DNA of 64,000 nucleotides from an uncultured Alphaproteobacteria bacterium (GTDB lineage Bacteria > Pseudomonadota > Alphaproteobacteria > Methylaequorales > Methylaequoraceae): NCBI GenBank assembly GCA_902613995.1, contig CACMJG010000006.1:1-64000 (forward strand), written 5' to 3'. Each line of letters begins with the position of its first letter. Positions within the stretch are counted from its first letter, which is position 1. The translations under genes and the position numbers were made by a program. Below, in pieces: positions 29,821 to 38,328 of the stretch. The notes beneath the pieces are model-generated. The model worked only from the letters and a program-made list of their open reading frames with translations. It searched no databases and was not told where the DNA came from.

Positions 29821-31191
29821 TTATTCAATTATATCCAACCACTTAAATTTGACATCGTCAAAATTAGTCGTTTCGTCATAATAGTTCACATTTAATCCTA
29901 AATCTCTTGGATTTAGACCGCCCATGAAAAATATCGTTTCATAATAGGAATTAAATAGATCTCGGTAAGACTTTACGAGGTCTAGCTGTGATTTTAATAA
30001 TTCTTGCTCTCCATCAAGTAAATCAAGCATTGTTCGTTCACCAAGTTGCATTTCTTGTCTTAAACCCTCTAAATAGATTTTGTTTGACTCAATTTGTTTT
30101 TTATATGCCCTAATTTTTGAATAAGAATAATCGTATGACGATATAGATGATGTAATGTTAAATTCAATTTCTTCTTTAACTTGTCGTAATAATTGCTTTA
30201 AGGCAAATAGTTGGCTTTTTACTTCTCTAATTTTAGAAGAAGCTGCACCAGACTGGTATAAGGGTATATCAATAATGGCAAAAGCAGACAGAACTTCTCT
30301 TTTACTGTCAGTTCTGAAGTAGCCCTCATTTATGTACGCGTCTGCTTCTAGTTTAACACTTGGGAGTTTTTTTCTTTTTAGAGTCTTAATTTTATATTCA
30401 AGTGATTTAATTTGGTACACCAAGTCATTAACTTTCGGATTTTTTTTTAGTCCTAAAGACTTGATATCGTCAACATTTTTTTTGAATTCGAGAACTGCTA
30501 AATCAATTTTTGGAGAAATTGGTTTTACACCAAATAAATATAAATAATTAGCAGTCAGGGATTCTAAATTTTTTTCTGATTCTATTAGATCTGATTTCGC
30601 CAATGATAATCTTGCATCAGCTATCGAAACATCTGTAAGAGTGACTTCTCCAATTTCAAATTGTTCTTTTGTTAATTCAAATCTATTTTTAAGGACTTCT
30701 ACATTCTTTTGTTTTAACTGAAAATTAGACTGTTCGGTTGCAAATTCTGAATAAATTTTTATTGCATCAATGAAAATTTCTTGCTCTTTATCTTGTAAAA
30801 TATATCTTTCTGAAAAAATAGTATTTTTAGCAACCTGAATATTACTTAAACTGCTTCCTCCATCAAAAATATCTTGTGTAATGGTTATTCCTTTATTAGT
30901 TTCAGTTTTTATTCCATCAGATGTAATATTGAATCCGTGAGAGTTTGTATGTACCTTTCCTTTTTGATAATAACCTTTTATTTCTGGTCTAAATTCAGAA
31001 TATGCTTGAGGCATTAATTCGTCTTTTGACTTCAAAATGTTTCTATAATACTTAATTTTTGGATTTAAATCATATAGTTTTTCGAGTGACTGTTTAAGAT
31101 CGTCATTGACTATCTGATTAGATGAAGACAATTGAGGAAATAAAATCAAGAAAATTAAGCAAAATTTTTTAAAGACTTTTTTCATATCCAT
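29821..31191 (-). CDS. tolC: TolC-family outer membrane efflux protein
   Basis: A 456-residue outer-membrane channel of the TolC type, the exit duct for RND and type I secretion pumps. A signal peptide (about residues 1-24, basic then hydrophobic) precedes two repeated OEP domains with long coiled coils; FEIGEVTLTDVSIADARL and MQLGERTMLDLLDGEQELLKS mark the equivalent positions of the two repeats. Start: ATG 31191, inside the end of the methyltransferase gene (23 bases); a second in-frame ATG is at 31185. It could serve the RND pump at 55-59 kb, but this is inference. Confidence 0.93.
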   Translation of the reverse strand: MDMKKVFKKFCLIFLILFPQLSSSNQIVNDDLKQSLEKLYDLNPKIKYYRNILKSKDELMPQAYSEFRPEIKGYYQKGKVHTNSHGFNITSDGIKTETNKGITITQDIFDGGSSLSNIQVAKNTIFSERYILQDKEQEIFIDAIKIYSEFATEQSNFQLKQKNVEVLKNRFELTKEQFEIGEVTLTDVSIADARLSLAKSDLIESEKNLESLTANYLYLFGVKPISPKIDLAVLEFKKNVDDIKSLGLKKNPKVNDLVYQIKSLEYKIKTLKRKKLPSVKLEADAYINEGYFRTDSKREVLSAFAIIDIPLYQSGAASSKIREVKSQLFALKQLLRQVKEEIEFNITSSISSYDYSYSKIRAYKKQIESNKIYLEGLRQEMQLGERTMLDLLDGEQELLKSQLDLVKSYRDLFNSYYETIFFMGGLNPRDLGLNVNYYDETTNFDDVKFKWLDIIE

Positions 31192-31843
31192 TTTCCTGGA
31201 TTATGAAATCTTTCAATTCATATAAATTTGTATTGAAAAGTTTGGTAAATGATATTAGGGAGTCAATTTTCTGACCTCTAACAAATTCACCAATATAATC
31301 TTCTTCTTTAAGAACCGTGTAGATTTCACCATTATCTTTCAATTGTTTGATTAAAACTTTTGGAACTGATTTTACTGCTCCTTCAATAAAAATCTTATCA
31401 TAAGGTGCGTTTTTATTATTACCTGAAACTAGATTTGATTTATAGAAAACTGAAGTATTTAAACATCCCATATGTGATAAAACGGAATTAGCCCTTTCAA
31501 CTAATTTTTTACAATTTTCAACACCAAATACATAACTTACTAAATTTGAAATTATTGCTACAGAGTAACCTGTTAAGCAACCAATCACTAAAACTGAATC
31601 ATCTTTTGAAAAATTACAGTGCTCAAACATTTTTGCTAAGACAAATGTTCTTACTAAATATCTATCTGGAGAAATCAAAATATCTGAATCGCTATAAACC
31701 ACCTCTTTTTCAGAATCCGGAACAAATAATTCTTTCTTGGTATTATCAAATGATTCGACTAAGTCTAAATTTTTAACACCGTTTGGAAGAAGCTGGTTGT
31801 TTACCATATTAGCTCGTGCTTTATCAAAAAAATTACTATTCAT
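31169..31843 (-). CDS. PCMT-like SAM-dependent methyltransferase
   Basis: A 224-residue protein of the isoaspartate methyltransferase superfamily: the start ARANMVNNQLLPNGV, SAM motif VLVIGCLTGYSVAII and KIFIEGAVKSVPKVLIKQL are seen. The Pcm active-site signature around the aspartyl-binding loop is weak, so true isoaspartate repair activity is unsure. In alphaproteobacteria a PCMT-like gene directly upstream of tolC is a recurrent arrangement. It is the second PCMT-type protein of the window (the canonical one is at 14947). Confidence 0.85.
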   Translation of the reverse strand: MNSNFFDKARANMVNNQLLPNGVKNLDLVESFDNTKKELFVPDSEKEVVYSDSDILISPDRYLVRTFVLAKMFEHCNFSKDDSVLVIGCLTGYSVAIISNLVSYVFGVENCKKLVERANSVLSHMGCLNTSVFYKSNLVSGNNKNAPYDKIFIEGAVKSVPKVLIKQLKDNGEIYTVLKEEDYIGEFVRGQKIDSLISFTKLFNTNLYELKDFIIQENGYEKSL

Positions 31844-31918
31844 TATATTGGGCTATTAATGTGTAAAACTTTAATATATAAGTATTAATATTTATTACAA
31901 TATTTAAGAATTAAATGA

Positions 31919-31992
31919 GGTGCGGTGGCGGAGAGGCTACGCACCGGCCTGCAAAGCCGTGTACACCGGTTCGAATCCGGTCCGCACCTCCA
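31919..31992 (+). tRNA. tRNA-Cys (anticodon GCA)
   Basis: A 74-nt cloverleaf including encoded CCA at 31990-31992. The acceptor stem GGTGCGG pairs with CCGCACC, the anticodon loop CTGCAAA carries GCA, the T arm is CCGGTTCGAATCCGG, and the discriminator is T as usual for tRNA-Cys. The gene is followed 52 bases later by tRNA-Asn. Confidence 0.97.
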
Positions 31993-32044
31993 AGTTTTTA
32001 TAAATGTTTTACAATTAAAAAAATTTAACTATTATATCCATAAT

Positions 32045-32120
32045 TCCGGCGTAGCTCAGTTGGTAGAGCAAGCGACTGTTAATCGCTGGGTCACAGGTTC
32101 GAGTCCTGTCGCCGGAGCCA
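32045..32120 (+). tRNA. tRNA-Asn (anticodon GTT)
   Basis: A 76-nt cloverleaf including encoded CCA at 32118-32120. The acceptor stem TCCGGCG pairs with CGCCGGA, the D arm is GCTCAGTTGGTAGAGC, the anticodon loop CTGTTAA gives GTT, and the T arm is ACAGGTTCGAGTCCTGT with discriminator G. An epimerase gene starts six bases after it. Confidence 0.97.
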
Positions 32121-32126
32121 TTTTTT

Positions 32127-33128
32127 ATGAAAATATTTATTAGTGGAATTGCTGGTTTTCTTGGAAGTCACTTGGCGGACGCGTTTATAAATGAAGGTCA
32201 TCAAGTTGTTGGCTGTGATAATTTAATTGGTGGTGAATTAGATAACGTTCCACCAGATGCCGAGTTTTATCAATACGATTGTTGTTTTCGAAATTCAATG
32301 CTTAAAATTACTAAAGGATGTGACTTAGTATATCATACAGCGGCAACAGCATATGAGGGTTTATCTGTTTTTTCACCTCACCTTATTACGCAAAATATTG
32401 TTACTGGATCAGTATCATTATTTAGTGCAGCAATTGAAAATAAAGTTAAAAGAATCATATTTTGTTCGTCTATGGCTAGATATGGTACCAATGAAGTACC
32501 ATTTAGAGAAGAATTCATCCCTACTCCTCAAGATCCATATGGTATAGCAAAAGTAGCAGCAGAAAATATCCTAAAAAATTTATGTGAAGTTCACGGAGTT
32601 GAATACGTCATTGCTGTACCACACAACATAATTGGACCGAGACAAAAATACGACGATCCATATCGAAATGTAGCTTCAATAATGATTAATTTGATGTTAC
32701 AAAATAGACAACCTTATATATATGGAGACGGAGAACAAAAAAGATGTTTCTCATATATTGATGACGACCTATTTTGTCTTAAAGAGATGGCCACTAATAC
32801 GTCTGTAAAGAGTCAAATAATCAACATAGGACCGGATGAAGAGTTTATAACAATTAATACTTTGGCTAACAAAATTGCCAATCAACTCAAATTTAATCTG
32901 AACCCAAAATATATTCAAGGCAGACCCCAAGAAGTTTTGGAAGCAACTTGCAGTGCTGATAAGGCACGCAGACTCCTTAATTACAAAACAAAAACAAAAT
33001 TAGATCATGGCTTAAAAAAGATGATTGATTTTATAAAAGAAAAAGGTGTTAAGAAGTTCAGGTATCATCTCGATCTTGAAATAATAAATTCAAAAACACC
33101 GAAAACATGGAAAGAAAAACTATTCTAA
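32127..33128 (+). CDS. NAD-dependent sugar epimerase/dehydratase
   Basis: A 333-residue extended short-chain dehydrogenase. The Rossmann motif GIAGFLG (residues 7-13), the catalytic Ser in FCSSMARYG and the YxxxK pair in DPYGIAKVAAE are all kept. The C-terminal half resembles UDP-glucose/GlcNAc 4-epimerases and NDP-sugar dehydratases, but the exact substrate cannot be told. It begins six bases after tRNA-Asn and is followed one base later by a glycosyltransferase, so a nucleotide sugar for surface polysaccharide is the likely product. Confidence 0.85.
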   Translation: MKIFISGIAGFLGSHLADAFINEGHQVVGCDNLIGGELDNVPPDAEFYQYDCCFRNSMLKITKGCDLVYHTAATAYEGLSVFSPHLITQNIVTGSVSLFSAAIENKVKRIIFCSSMARYGTNEVPFREEFIPTPQDPYGIAKVAAENILKNLCEVHGVEYVIAVPHNIIGPRQKYDDPYRNVASIMINLMLQNRQPYIYGDGEQKRCFSYIDDDLFCLKEMATNTSVKSQIINIGPDEEFITINTLANKIANQLKFNLNPKYIQGRPQEVLEATCSADKARRLLNYKTKTKLDHGLKKMIDFIKEKGVKKFRYHLDLEIINSKTPKTWKEKLF

Positions 33129-33129
33129 A

Positions 33130-34065
33130 ATGACAAAAATTAGTTTTGTATGCCCAATATTTAACAAAAAGAAATATTTAAAACTTGTACTTTCCTCTAT
33201 TAAAAAACAAGTTGGAAGCTTTGAAAAAGAATATATTTTTATTGATGATGGATCTACAGATGGATCGCTAGAATATCTAAAAAAAATGACTCAAAAGTGG
33301 AAAAATACAACAATTTTAAGTCAGAAAAACAGCGGACCAGCAGTTGCAACTCAATATGGAATTAGTAGGGCCACTGGTGATTATATTAAATTAGTTGGTG
33401 GTGACGACATTATGGCACCATATTGTTGTGAAATATTATTAAAAGCAATTTTTAAAAAAAAATCTGTAGCAGCTTTTAGCACATACAAATTGTTGCAAAG
33501 CTATAATAATATTTCGTTTGAAAATAGTATAATCGAAAACTTTAGATTCATAGAAAATCCCCTTATGGCCGCAATTACTTCAAGCTTTTCAGGTACAACA
33601 CCTAATCTCTACTGTAATAAAACAATTCAAAAATCTGGTGGGTGTAATAAAAAACTTTTTATAGAAGATTTTTCTTTAGTTTTAAATTTAGCCCGTTTTG
33701 GAAGTTTTTGTTTTATTGATAATATAACATCATATGGACCGAAAAATGACGAAAACAGAATTATGGTTGGGAAAAAAACTCAACTTATACACGACTATAA
33801 TGCTGCATTGTATTACTTCATAAAAAAAAATGAGTTGGAAGATTCAATATTAAAAATCGCTTGTAAGAAGTCAATAGGAAGATCAGAAAAATGGTACAGA
33901 AGAGAAAAAAGAAAAACTAAATTTAATAGGATGAATTTTCTGAGAATTTGTTTATTTTTAGGGAGTAAGGAATACTTAAATTTAATAAAGGAATCTTGTA
34001 TGTTTATTTATCGACATTCAACTAAAGATACAATAAGATATAAAATCAATGATTATTCCCCCTGA
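33130..34065 (+). CDS. Glycosyltransferase family 2
   Basis: A 311-residue GT-A fold transferase: the N-terminal SFVCPIFNKKKYLKLVLSSI, the YIFIDDGSTDGS motif and the metal-binding VGGDDIMAP (DxD-like) are clear in the first 110 residues. There is no membrane anchor. The acceptor and donor are unknown; with the epimerase upstream (1 base apart) a role in surface glycan synthesis is inferred. Its stop codon overlaps the convergent ABC permease gene by 13 bases. Confidence 0.88.
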   Translation: MTKISFVCPIFNKKKYLKLVLSSIKKQVGSFEKEYIFIDDGSTDGSLEYLKKMTQKWKNTTILSQKNSGPAVATQYGISRATGDYIKLVGGDDIMAPYCCEILLKAIFKKKSVAAFSTYKLLQSYNNISFENSIIENFRFIENPLMAAITSSFSGTTPNLYCNKTIQKSGGCNKKLFIEDFSLVLNLARFGSFCFIDNITSYGPKNDENRIMVGKKTQLIHDYNAALYYFIKKNELEDSILKIACKKSIGRSEKWYRREKRKTKFNRMNFLRICLFLGSKEYLNLIKESCMFIYRHSTKDTIRYKINDYSP

Positions 34066-34844
34066 TTAAAAAGAAGTCCTCTTTTTCTTGCAACAAAGAT
34101 CATTCGTAGAAAAAATAAGATACTTAAAATTAAATAAAATAGATTGAGGAAAATAATTATAAAAACGTTGTGCGAAACAATTTTATTTTCGATCAAAATA
34201 AATCTCATAGTCTCAAAAATATGAACGGTTGGTAAAAAAAGAGCGATATCTTGTACTATGTTAGGTAAAGAATCTAATGGATAATAAACACATGAAAATG
34301 GAAGAATAATAAAGATAATCGCCCATGCTAATTCTTCAAAGGCTTGACCATACCTCAACACTAGGCCAGAAACGATAAAACCTATGGACCACCCAAAAAT
34401 TATTAGATTTAAAAAGAGAAATATTAAATACAAACCTAATTCAAAGAGATGAAAATCGAAAAAATAGTTTGCAAAAAAAACAGCAGGAGTAATTCCAATC
34501 AAAGTTCTTATAAAACTTATCAGTATCAATCCATAAACCATCTCAATATCCTTTAATGGTGTAATAAATAAATTTGGTAAATTCCTTGACCACAACTCCT
34601 CAAAAAAAGACATGGTCAAACCAAGTTGTCCTCTGAATAAAACATCCCATAAAACAACTGCAGAAAGAATTATATTTAAAGCACTCCAAATTCCAAAGCT
34701 TTCATTAGACATAAAAAAGTTAGTAAAGTATCCCCAAAAAAGAATCTGAACTGTTGGCCAGTAAAAAATACTTAACAATCTTGGGAAAGATCCAAAAGAT
34801 ATGTTCTTATATCTTATTAATAAAGCTAAGATTCTATTTATCAT
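34053..34844 (-). CDS. ABC-2 type transporter permease
   Basis: A 263-residue membrane protein with about six hydrophobic segments of the ABC-2 exporter type (polysaccharide, drug or lipid export). Family features include the conserved stretch FSCVYYPLDSLPNIVQDIALFLPTVHIFE before the last spans. It follows its ATPase gene with an 11-base overlap. The substrate is unknown; the neighbouring sugar genes lie on the other strand, so the link to glycan export is only suggestive. Confidence 0.85.
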   Translation of the reverse strand: MINRILALLIRYKNISFGSFPRLLSIFYWPTVQILFWGYFTNFFMSNESFGIWSALNIILSAVVLWDVLFRGQLGLTMSFFEELWSRNLPNLFITPLKDIEMVYGLILISFIRTLIGITPAVFFANYFFDFHLFELGLYLIFLFLNLIIFGWSIGFIVSGLVLRYGQAFEELAWAIIFIILPFSCVYYPLDSLPNIVQDIALFLPTVHIFETMRFILIENKIVSHNVFIIIFLNLFYLILSILFFLRMIFVARKRGLLFNQGE

Positions 34845-35556
34845 CTTTCAGGAAAATATCTTTAAGTGAGGAAGATTTATTTTGTTTAAATAGCTCATTT
34901 TTTTTACCATCAAATTTTATTTTTCCTTTTTCTAATAAAATAATATGCGAACAAAGTTTTTCAATTTCTTCTAAATCATGAGATGTGATAAGGATTGTTG
35001 AATTATTTTTTTTCTGAAAATTTCTTATATATTTTCTAATGAATTCTGATGTTGATACATCCAATGATGCTGTTGGTTCGTCTAATAGAAGTAATTTTGG
35101 GTCATTTAATAAAGCTTTGCACAGATTTACTCTTGTTTTTTGACCTGAAGATAAAGTTCCATAAATGTTATTAAGAAAATCTTTTATAAATAAATCCTCT
35201 GATAATTGCAAAATTTTTTTTTTTTTATTTTTTACATCATAGAGTCTAGCATAAAAAATTAAGTTTTCCATAACAGTAATCTTTTTGGGAAGATCAACAT
35301 ATGGACTCTGAAAGTTTATATTTTTTAATATTTCATATTTGTGGAACTTAAGGGATTTATCAAAAATGAAAATTTCTCCTTCTGAAGGAGTTATAAGTCC
35401 CATTAACATTGCTAGAAAAGTTGTTTTTCCTGCTCCATTTTTTCCCAAAACCCCAAAGATTCCGCCATATGGTAGATTAATTGAAACATTACTAACCACA
35501 GTTTTATTATCATATGTCTTTGATAAGTTATTTGTTCTAATTGATGTTTTTGGCAC
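34834..35556 (-). CDS. ABC transporter ATP-binding protein
   Basis: A 240-residue ABC ATPase with Walker A GKNGAGKTT (about residue 38), signature GTLSSGQKTRVNLCKAL, Walker B LLLLDEPTASLD and switch His in ITSHDLEEIE. It starts with GTG at 35556, directly after the TAA of the upstream propeller gene, and overlaps the permease downstream by 11 bases. It would drive the ABC-2 permease; the form resembles drug, lipid or NodI-like exporters. Confidence 0.93.
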   Translation of the reverse strand: MPKTSIRTNNLSKTYDNKTVVSNVSINLPYGGIFGVLGKNGAGKTTFLAMLMGLITPSEGEIFIFDKSLKFHKYEILKNINFQSPYVDLPKKITVMENLIFYARLYDVKNKKKKILQLSEDLFIKDFLNNIYGTLSSGQKTRVNLCKALLNDPKLLLLDEPTASLDVSTSEFIRKYIRNFQKKNNSTILITSHDLEEIEKLCSHIILLEKGKIKFDGKKNELFKQNKSSSLKDIFLKDDK

Positions 35557-36414
35557 TTAATCGTACTTAAATGCTGTAAGATTATTATTTTTCATCATTG
35601 GAATTAAGATTAGATTTTTGTGCATTAATATCTCAAGATCGGCAGCCCCTTTATTAACTTTAAAAGAGTTCGTAACTATGCCCTTTTTATCGATTGAAAA
35701 AAGCTTTCCGTTTATCCAATCAGTTGATAAATAACCATTATCTTTATTAAAGACGATGCCGTCCAAATTTCCAATTGGACGGGTGCTGAAAAATTTGTGA
35801 ATCTCTCTCGTTTTTAAATTAACTTTTATTAATTTTCCTTTTATTACTGTATCAAAACCACTCTTAATTTTGCCCCAAGAAGCAATTATTAAATAATTTC
35901 CCTCAATTAACAGCCCATTAGGTGAATCTAAAAGTTTACTTTGTTTCCATATAGTAATATTTTCATTTTTTAATTGATAGATTCTATTTTTAAACATGTC
36001 GGACGCATAAACACGACCTTTTTTGTCTACGGCTAAATCATTTAAAAAACCGGCGCTATTAACTGAGAAGAATTGTTTTTTTTTATTTAAAGTATTGATC
36101 TTCCAAATTTTATTTACATCTGCAACAAATAAGTGGTCATTAAAGATTGTCATACCTTTTGGTGCGTCTAAACCTTTTATCCATTTTTTTTCTAAAATCT
36201 GACCGTCCACACTGATTTTACTGATATAGCCATTTTTGTCTAATTTTAATGGATCACCGTTTATATTTGAAATATATATAGCGCTATTTTTTTTATCAAA
36301 AACAGCTGATTCAGGCTCATTTAATCCGTCAACAACCCACTTTATCTCGAATGAATATGTTGGAGAAGAGATAAAAAAAATAAAAATGAAAGTTTTAATA
36401 AAAATATTTAGCAT
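35557..36414 (-). CDS. Exported SMP-30/NHL-type beta-propeller protein
   Basis: A 285-residue protein with a signal peptide (about residues 1-21) and repeated motifs of the SMP-30/gluconolactonase/NHL type, such as GLNEPESAVFDKKNSAIYISN, GLDAPKGMTIFNDHLFVAD and FLNDLAVDKKGRVYASD, each near 40-45 residues. It is likely a periplasmic propeller; lactonase activity is not shown by the sequence. It is immediately upstream of the ABC ATPase with no gap, so it may be co-transcribed with the exporter. Confidence 0.8.
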   Translation of the reverse strand: MLNIFIKTFIFIFFISSPTYSFEIKWVVDGLNEPESAVFDKKNSAIYISNINGDPLKLDKNGYISKISVDGQILEKKWIKGLDAPKGMTIFNDHLFVADVNKIWKINTLNKKKQFFSVNSAGFLNDLAVDKKGRVYASDMFKNRIYQLKNENITIWKQSKLLDSPNGLLIEGNYLIIASWGKIKSGFDTVIKGKLIKVNLKTREIHKFFSTRPIGNLDGIVFNKDNGYLSTDWINGKLFSIDKKGIVTNSFKVNKGAADLEILMHKNLILIPMMKNNNLTAFKYD

Positions 36415-36442
36415 TTTTTTGTGAAATTCTTAAACTAAACCA

Positions 36443-36471
36443 TTGTTAACTTTTTGTATATGATTTAACAA
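36443..36471. promoter_or_regulatory. Inverted repeat upstream of cysK
   Basis: TTGTTAA at 36443-36449 and TTAACAA at 36465-36471 form a 7-base inverted repeat separated by 15 bases, 25 bases before the cysteine synthase start in an 82-base divergent intergenic region. It could be an operator (for example of a LysR-type regulator, whose sites are of this shape), but could also be chance in AT-rich DNA. Confidence 0.3.
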
Positions 36472-36496
36472 AAAAAAGTTTAAAATCATTTAAAAA

Positions 36497-37498
36497 ATGA
36501 AATTTAATTTAAAAAGAAATTTTTCAGAATGTATTGGAAATACCCCAATAATAAAACTAAAAGTCGCATCAGAAATTTCAGGTTGTGAAATATATGGTAA
36601 ATGCGAATTTCTTAATCCAGGTGGATCAGTAAAAGACAGACCTGCATTGCAAATAATAAAAGACGCAATTAAAAAAAAACAAATCGAAAAAGGAGGTACA
36701 ATTGTCGAAGGAACTGCAGGAAACACTGGAATAGGTCTATGTTTAGTTGGAAATTCAATTGGATTGAATTCAATCATAGTGATGCCTAGAACCCAAAGTA
36801 ACGAAAAAAAAAAAATGTTAAAATTGTGTGGAGCAGAATTAAAACTTGTTGATGCACTCCCATATAAAAATCCTGGAAATTACATTCGTTACTCAGAAAC
36901 CCTAGCAAAATCTATTGTAAATGAGCATGGTGTTCTATGGGCTAATCAATTTGACAATTTATCTAATAAAAAATCACATTATTTAACAACCGGGCCTGAA
37001 ATATACAAACAACTTTCCCAAAAGGTTGACGCTTTTATATGTTCAATCGGCACAGGAGGAACTATTTCTGGTGTTTCTGATTTTTTAAAAGAAAAAAATA
37101 AAAATATTGTTATTGGTTTAGCAGATCCTATGGGTTCAGCTATGCACAACTTTTATAAAAATGGGAAACTCAAATCGACTGGTTCTTCTATAACCGAAGG
37201 AATTGGACAAGGAAGAATAACTAGAAATTTAGAGAATACTATTATTGACGAGTCATTTCAAATAACAGATACAGAAGCTTTAAATATCGTATATGAGATG
37301 GTGAAAAAAGAAGGGCTAATTTTAGGAGGATCATCAGGAGTAAATATTATGGGAGCTGTGAAGTTAGGAAAATTAATTGGTCCCAACAAAAAAATTGTAA
37401 CCATCTTGTGTGATTATGGGACAAAATACGAAAGTAAAATTTTTAATAAAAAATTTCTTAAAGACAAAGAACTTCCAATTCCAGAATGGCTTCGATAA
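36497..37498 (+). CDS. cysK: Cysteine synthase (O-acetylserine sulfhydrylase family)
   Basis: A 333-residue PLP enzyme of the cysteine synthase/cystathionine beta-synthase fold. The N-terminal IGNTPIIKLK, the PLP-lysine motif GGSVKDRPA (about residue 44), TAGNTGIGL and the phosphate-binding GTGGTISG are present. It makes cysteine from O-acetylserine and sulfide, or may act on related substrates. Length and motifs fit CysK better than CysM. Its stop overlaps the sulfurtransferase gene by 13 bases and a cystathionine beta-lyase follows, which supports sulfur-amino-acid metabolism. Confidence 0.88.
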   Translation: MKFNLKRNFSECIGNTPIIKLKVASEISGCEIYGKCEFLNPGGSVKDRPALQIIKDAIKKKQIEKGGTIVEGTAGNTGIGLCLVGNSIGLNSIIVMPRTQSNEKKKMLKLCGAELKLVDALPYKNPGNYIRYSETLAKSIVNEHGVLWANQFDNLSNKKSHYLTTGPEIYKQLSQKVDAFICSIGTGGTISGVSDFLKEKNKNIVIGLADPMGSAMHNFYKNGKLKSTGSSITEGIGQGRITRNLENTIIDESFQITDTEALNIVYEMVKKEGLILGGSSGVNIMGAVKLGKLIGPNKKIVTILCDYGTKYESKIFNKKFLKDKELPIPEWLR

Positions 37499-38328
37499 AT
37501 TTAATTTCAAAATTTGTGATTAACTGTGAGGAACTTTTTACTCTAAAGAACTCTTCTAATATTAGAATTATTGATTGTAGATGGTATTTAAATAAACCTA
37601 ATAGAGGAAGATTAGAGTATAAAAACTCTCATATTGAGAATGCAATCTATTTCGATATTGAGAAGTTATCGAATAGTTCAATTGATTTACCCCATATGTT
37701 TCCATCAGGTGAACAAATCCAAAATTTTATTATAACAAATGGAATTAATATTAATCACGAAATAATAATATATGATCAGATAGGTTTTTTTTGTTCAGGG
37801 AGAGTTTGGTTTATTTTTAAAGTTTTTGGATTTAAAAAGATAAGAATACTTAATGGTGGTTTTTCAGAGTGGACTAAAAATAATCTTCCAGTAACAAATA
37901 AAATAAAAAAAGCAGAAAAATCTAATTTTATATGTAATTCATTTGAATCATGGAGAATAGTGAATAAAAAAGAATTAGAAAAGATTATCGTTAAAAATGA
38001 TTGTAATACAAAAGTAATTGACGCAAGACCTCAAAACAGGTTTTTGGGAATTGAAAAAGAACCGAGACCTAATTTAAAAAAGGGTAGAATTAAGAATAGT
38101 ATTAATATTCCGTTTGAGATAATAACAGATAATATGCTAATTAAAAATTTTGATGAATTAAAGCATTTAATCTTCAATCAAAAGAGAATAAAAAAAAAAA
38201 ATATCATAGTATGCTATTGCGGATCTGGAGTTACGGCTTGCAATATTATATTTGTTCTTACATTATTAGGTATTAAAGAAGTAAAACTGTATGATGGATC
38301 GTGGGCAGAATGGGGAAAAATAAAATAA
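37486..38328 (+). CDS. sseA: 3-mercaptopyruvate sulfurtransferase
   Basis: A 280-residue two-domain rhodanese. The C-terminal active loop CGSGVTA with Cys245 is the mercaptopyruvate type (thiosulfate rhodaneses have CRKGVT), so transfer of sulfur from 3-mercaptopyruvate is predicted. The N-terminal rhodanese domain is the inactive kind. It overlaps cysK by 13 bases and the beta-lyase gene by up to 28, so the three are translated from one message. Confidence 0.9.
   Translation: MASINLISKFVINCEELFTLKNSSNIRIIDCRWYLNKPNRGRLEYKNSHIENAIYFDIEKLSNSSIDLPHMFPSGEQIQNFIITNGININHEIIIYDQIGFFCSGRVWFIFKVFGFKKIRILNGGFSEWTKNNLPVTNKIKKAEKSNFICNSFESWRIVNKKELEKIIVKNDCNTKVIDARPQNRFLGIEKEPRPNLKKGRIKNSINIPFEIITDNMLIKNFDELKHLIFNQKRIKKKNIIVCYCGSGVTACNIIFVLTLLGIKEVKLYDGSWAEWGKIK

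Noticed and set aside
35557-36414. Gluconolactonase activity for the SMP-30-like protein
   Set aside because: Only the repeat pattern is clear; the metal-binding residues of characterised lactonases could not be confirmed by eye.
36415-36496. A riboswitch (for example S-box/SAM type) before the sulfur operon
   Set aside because: The 82-base gap is too short and AT-rich for a known SAM riboswitch fold; only a small inverted repeat is seen.
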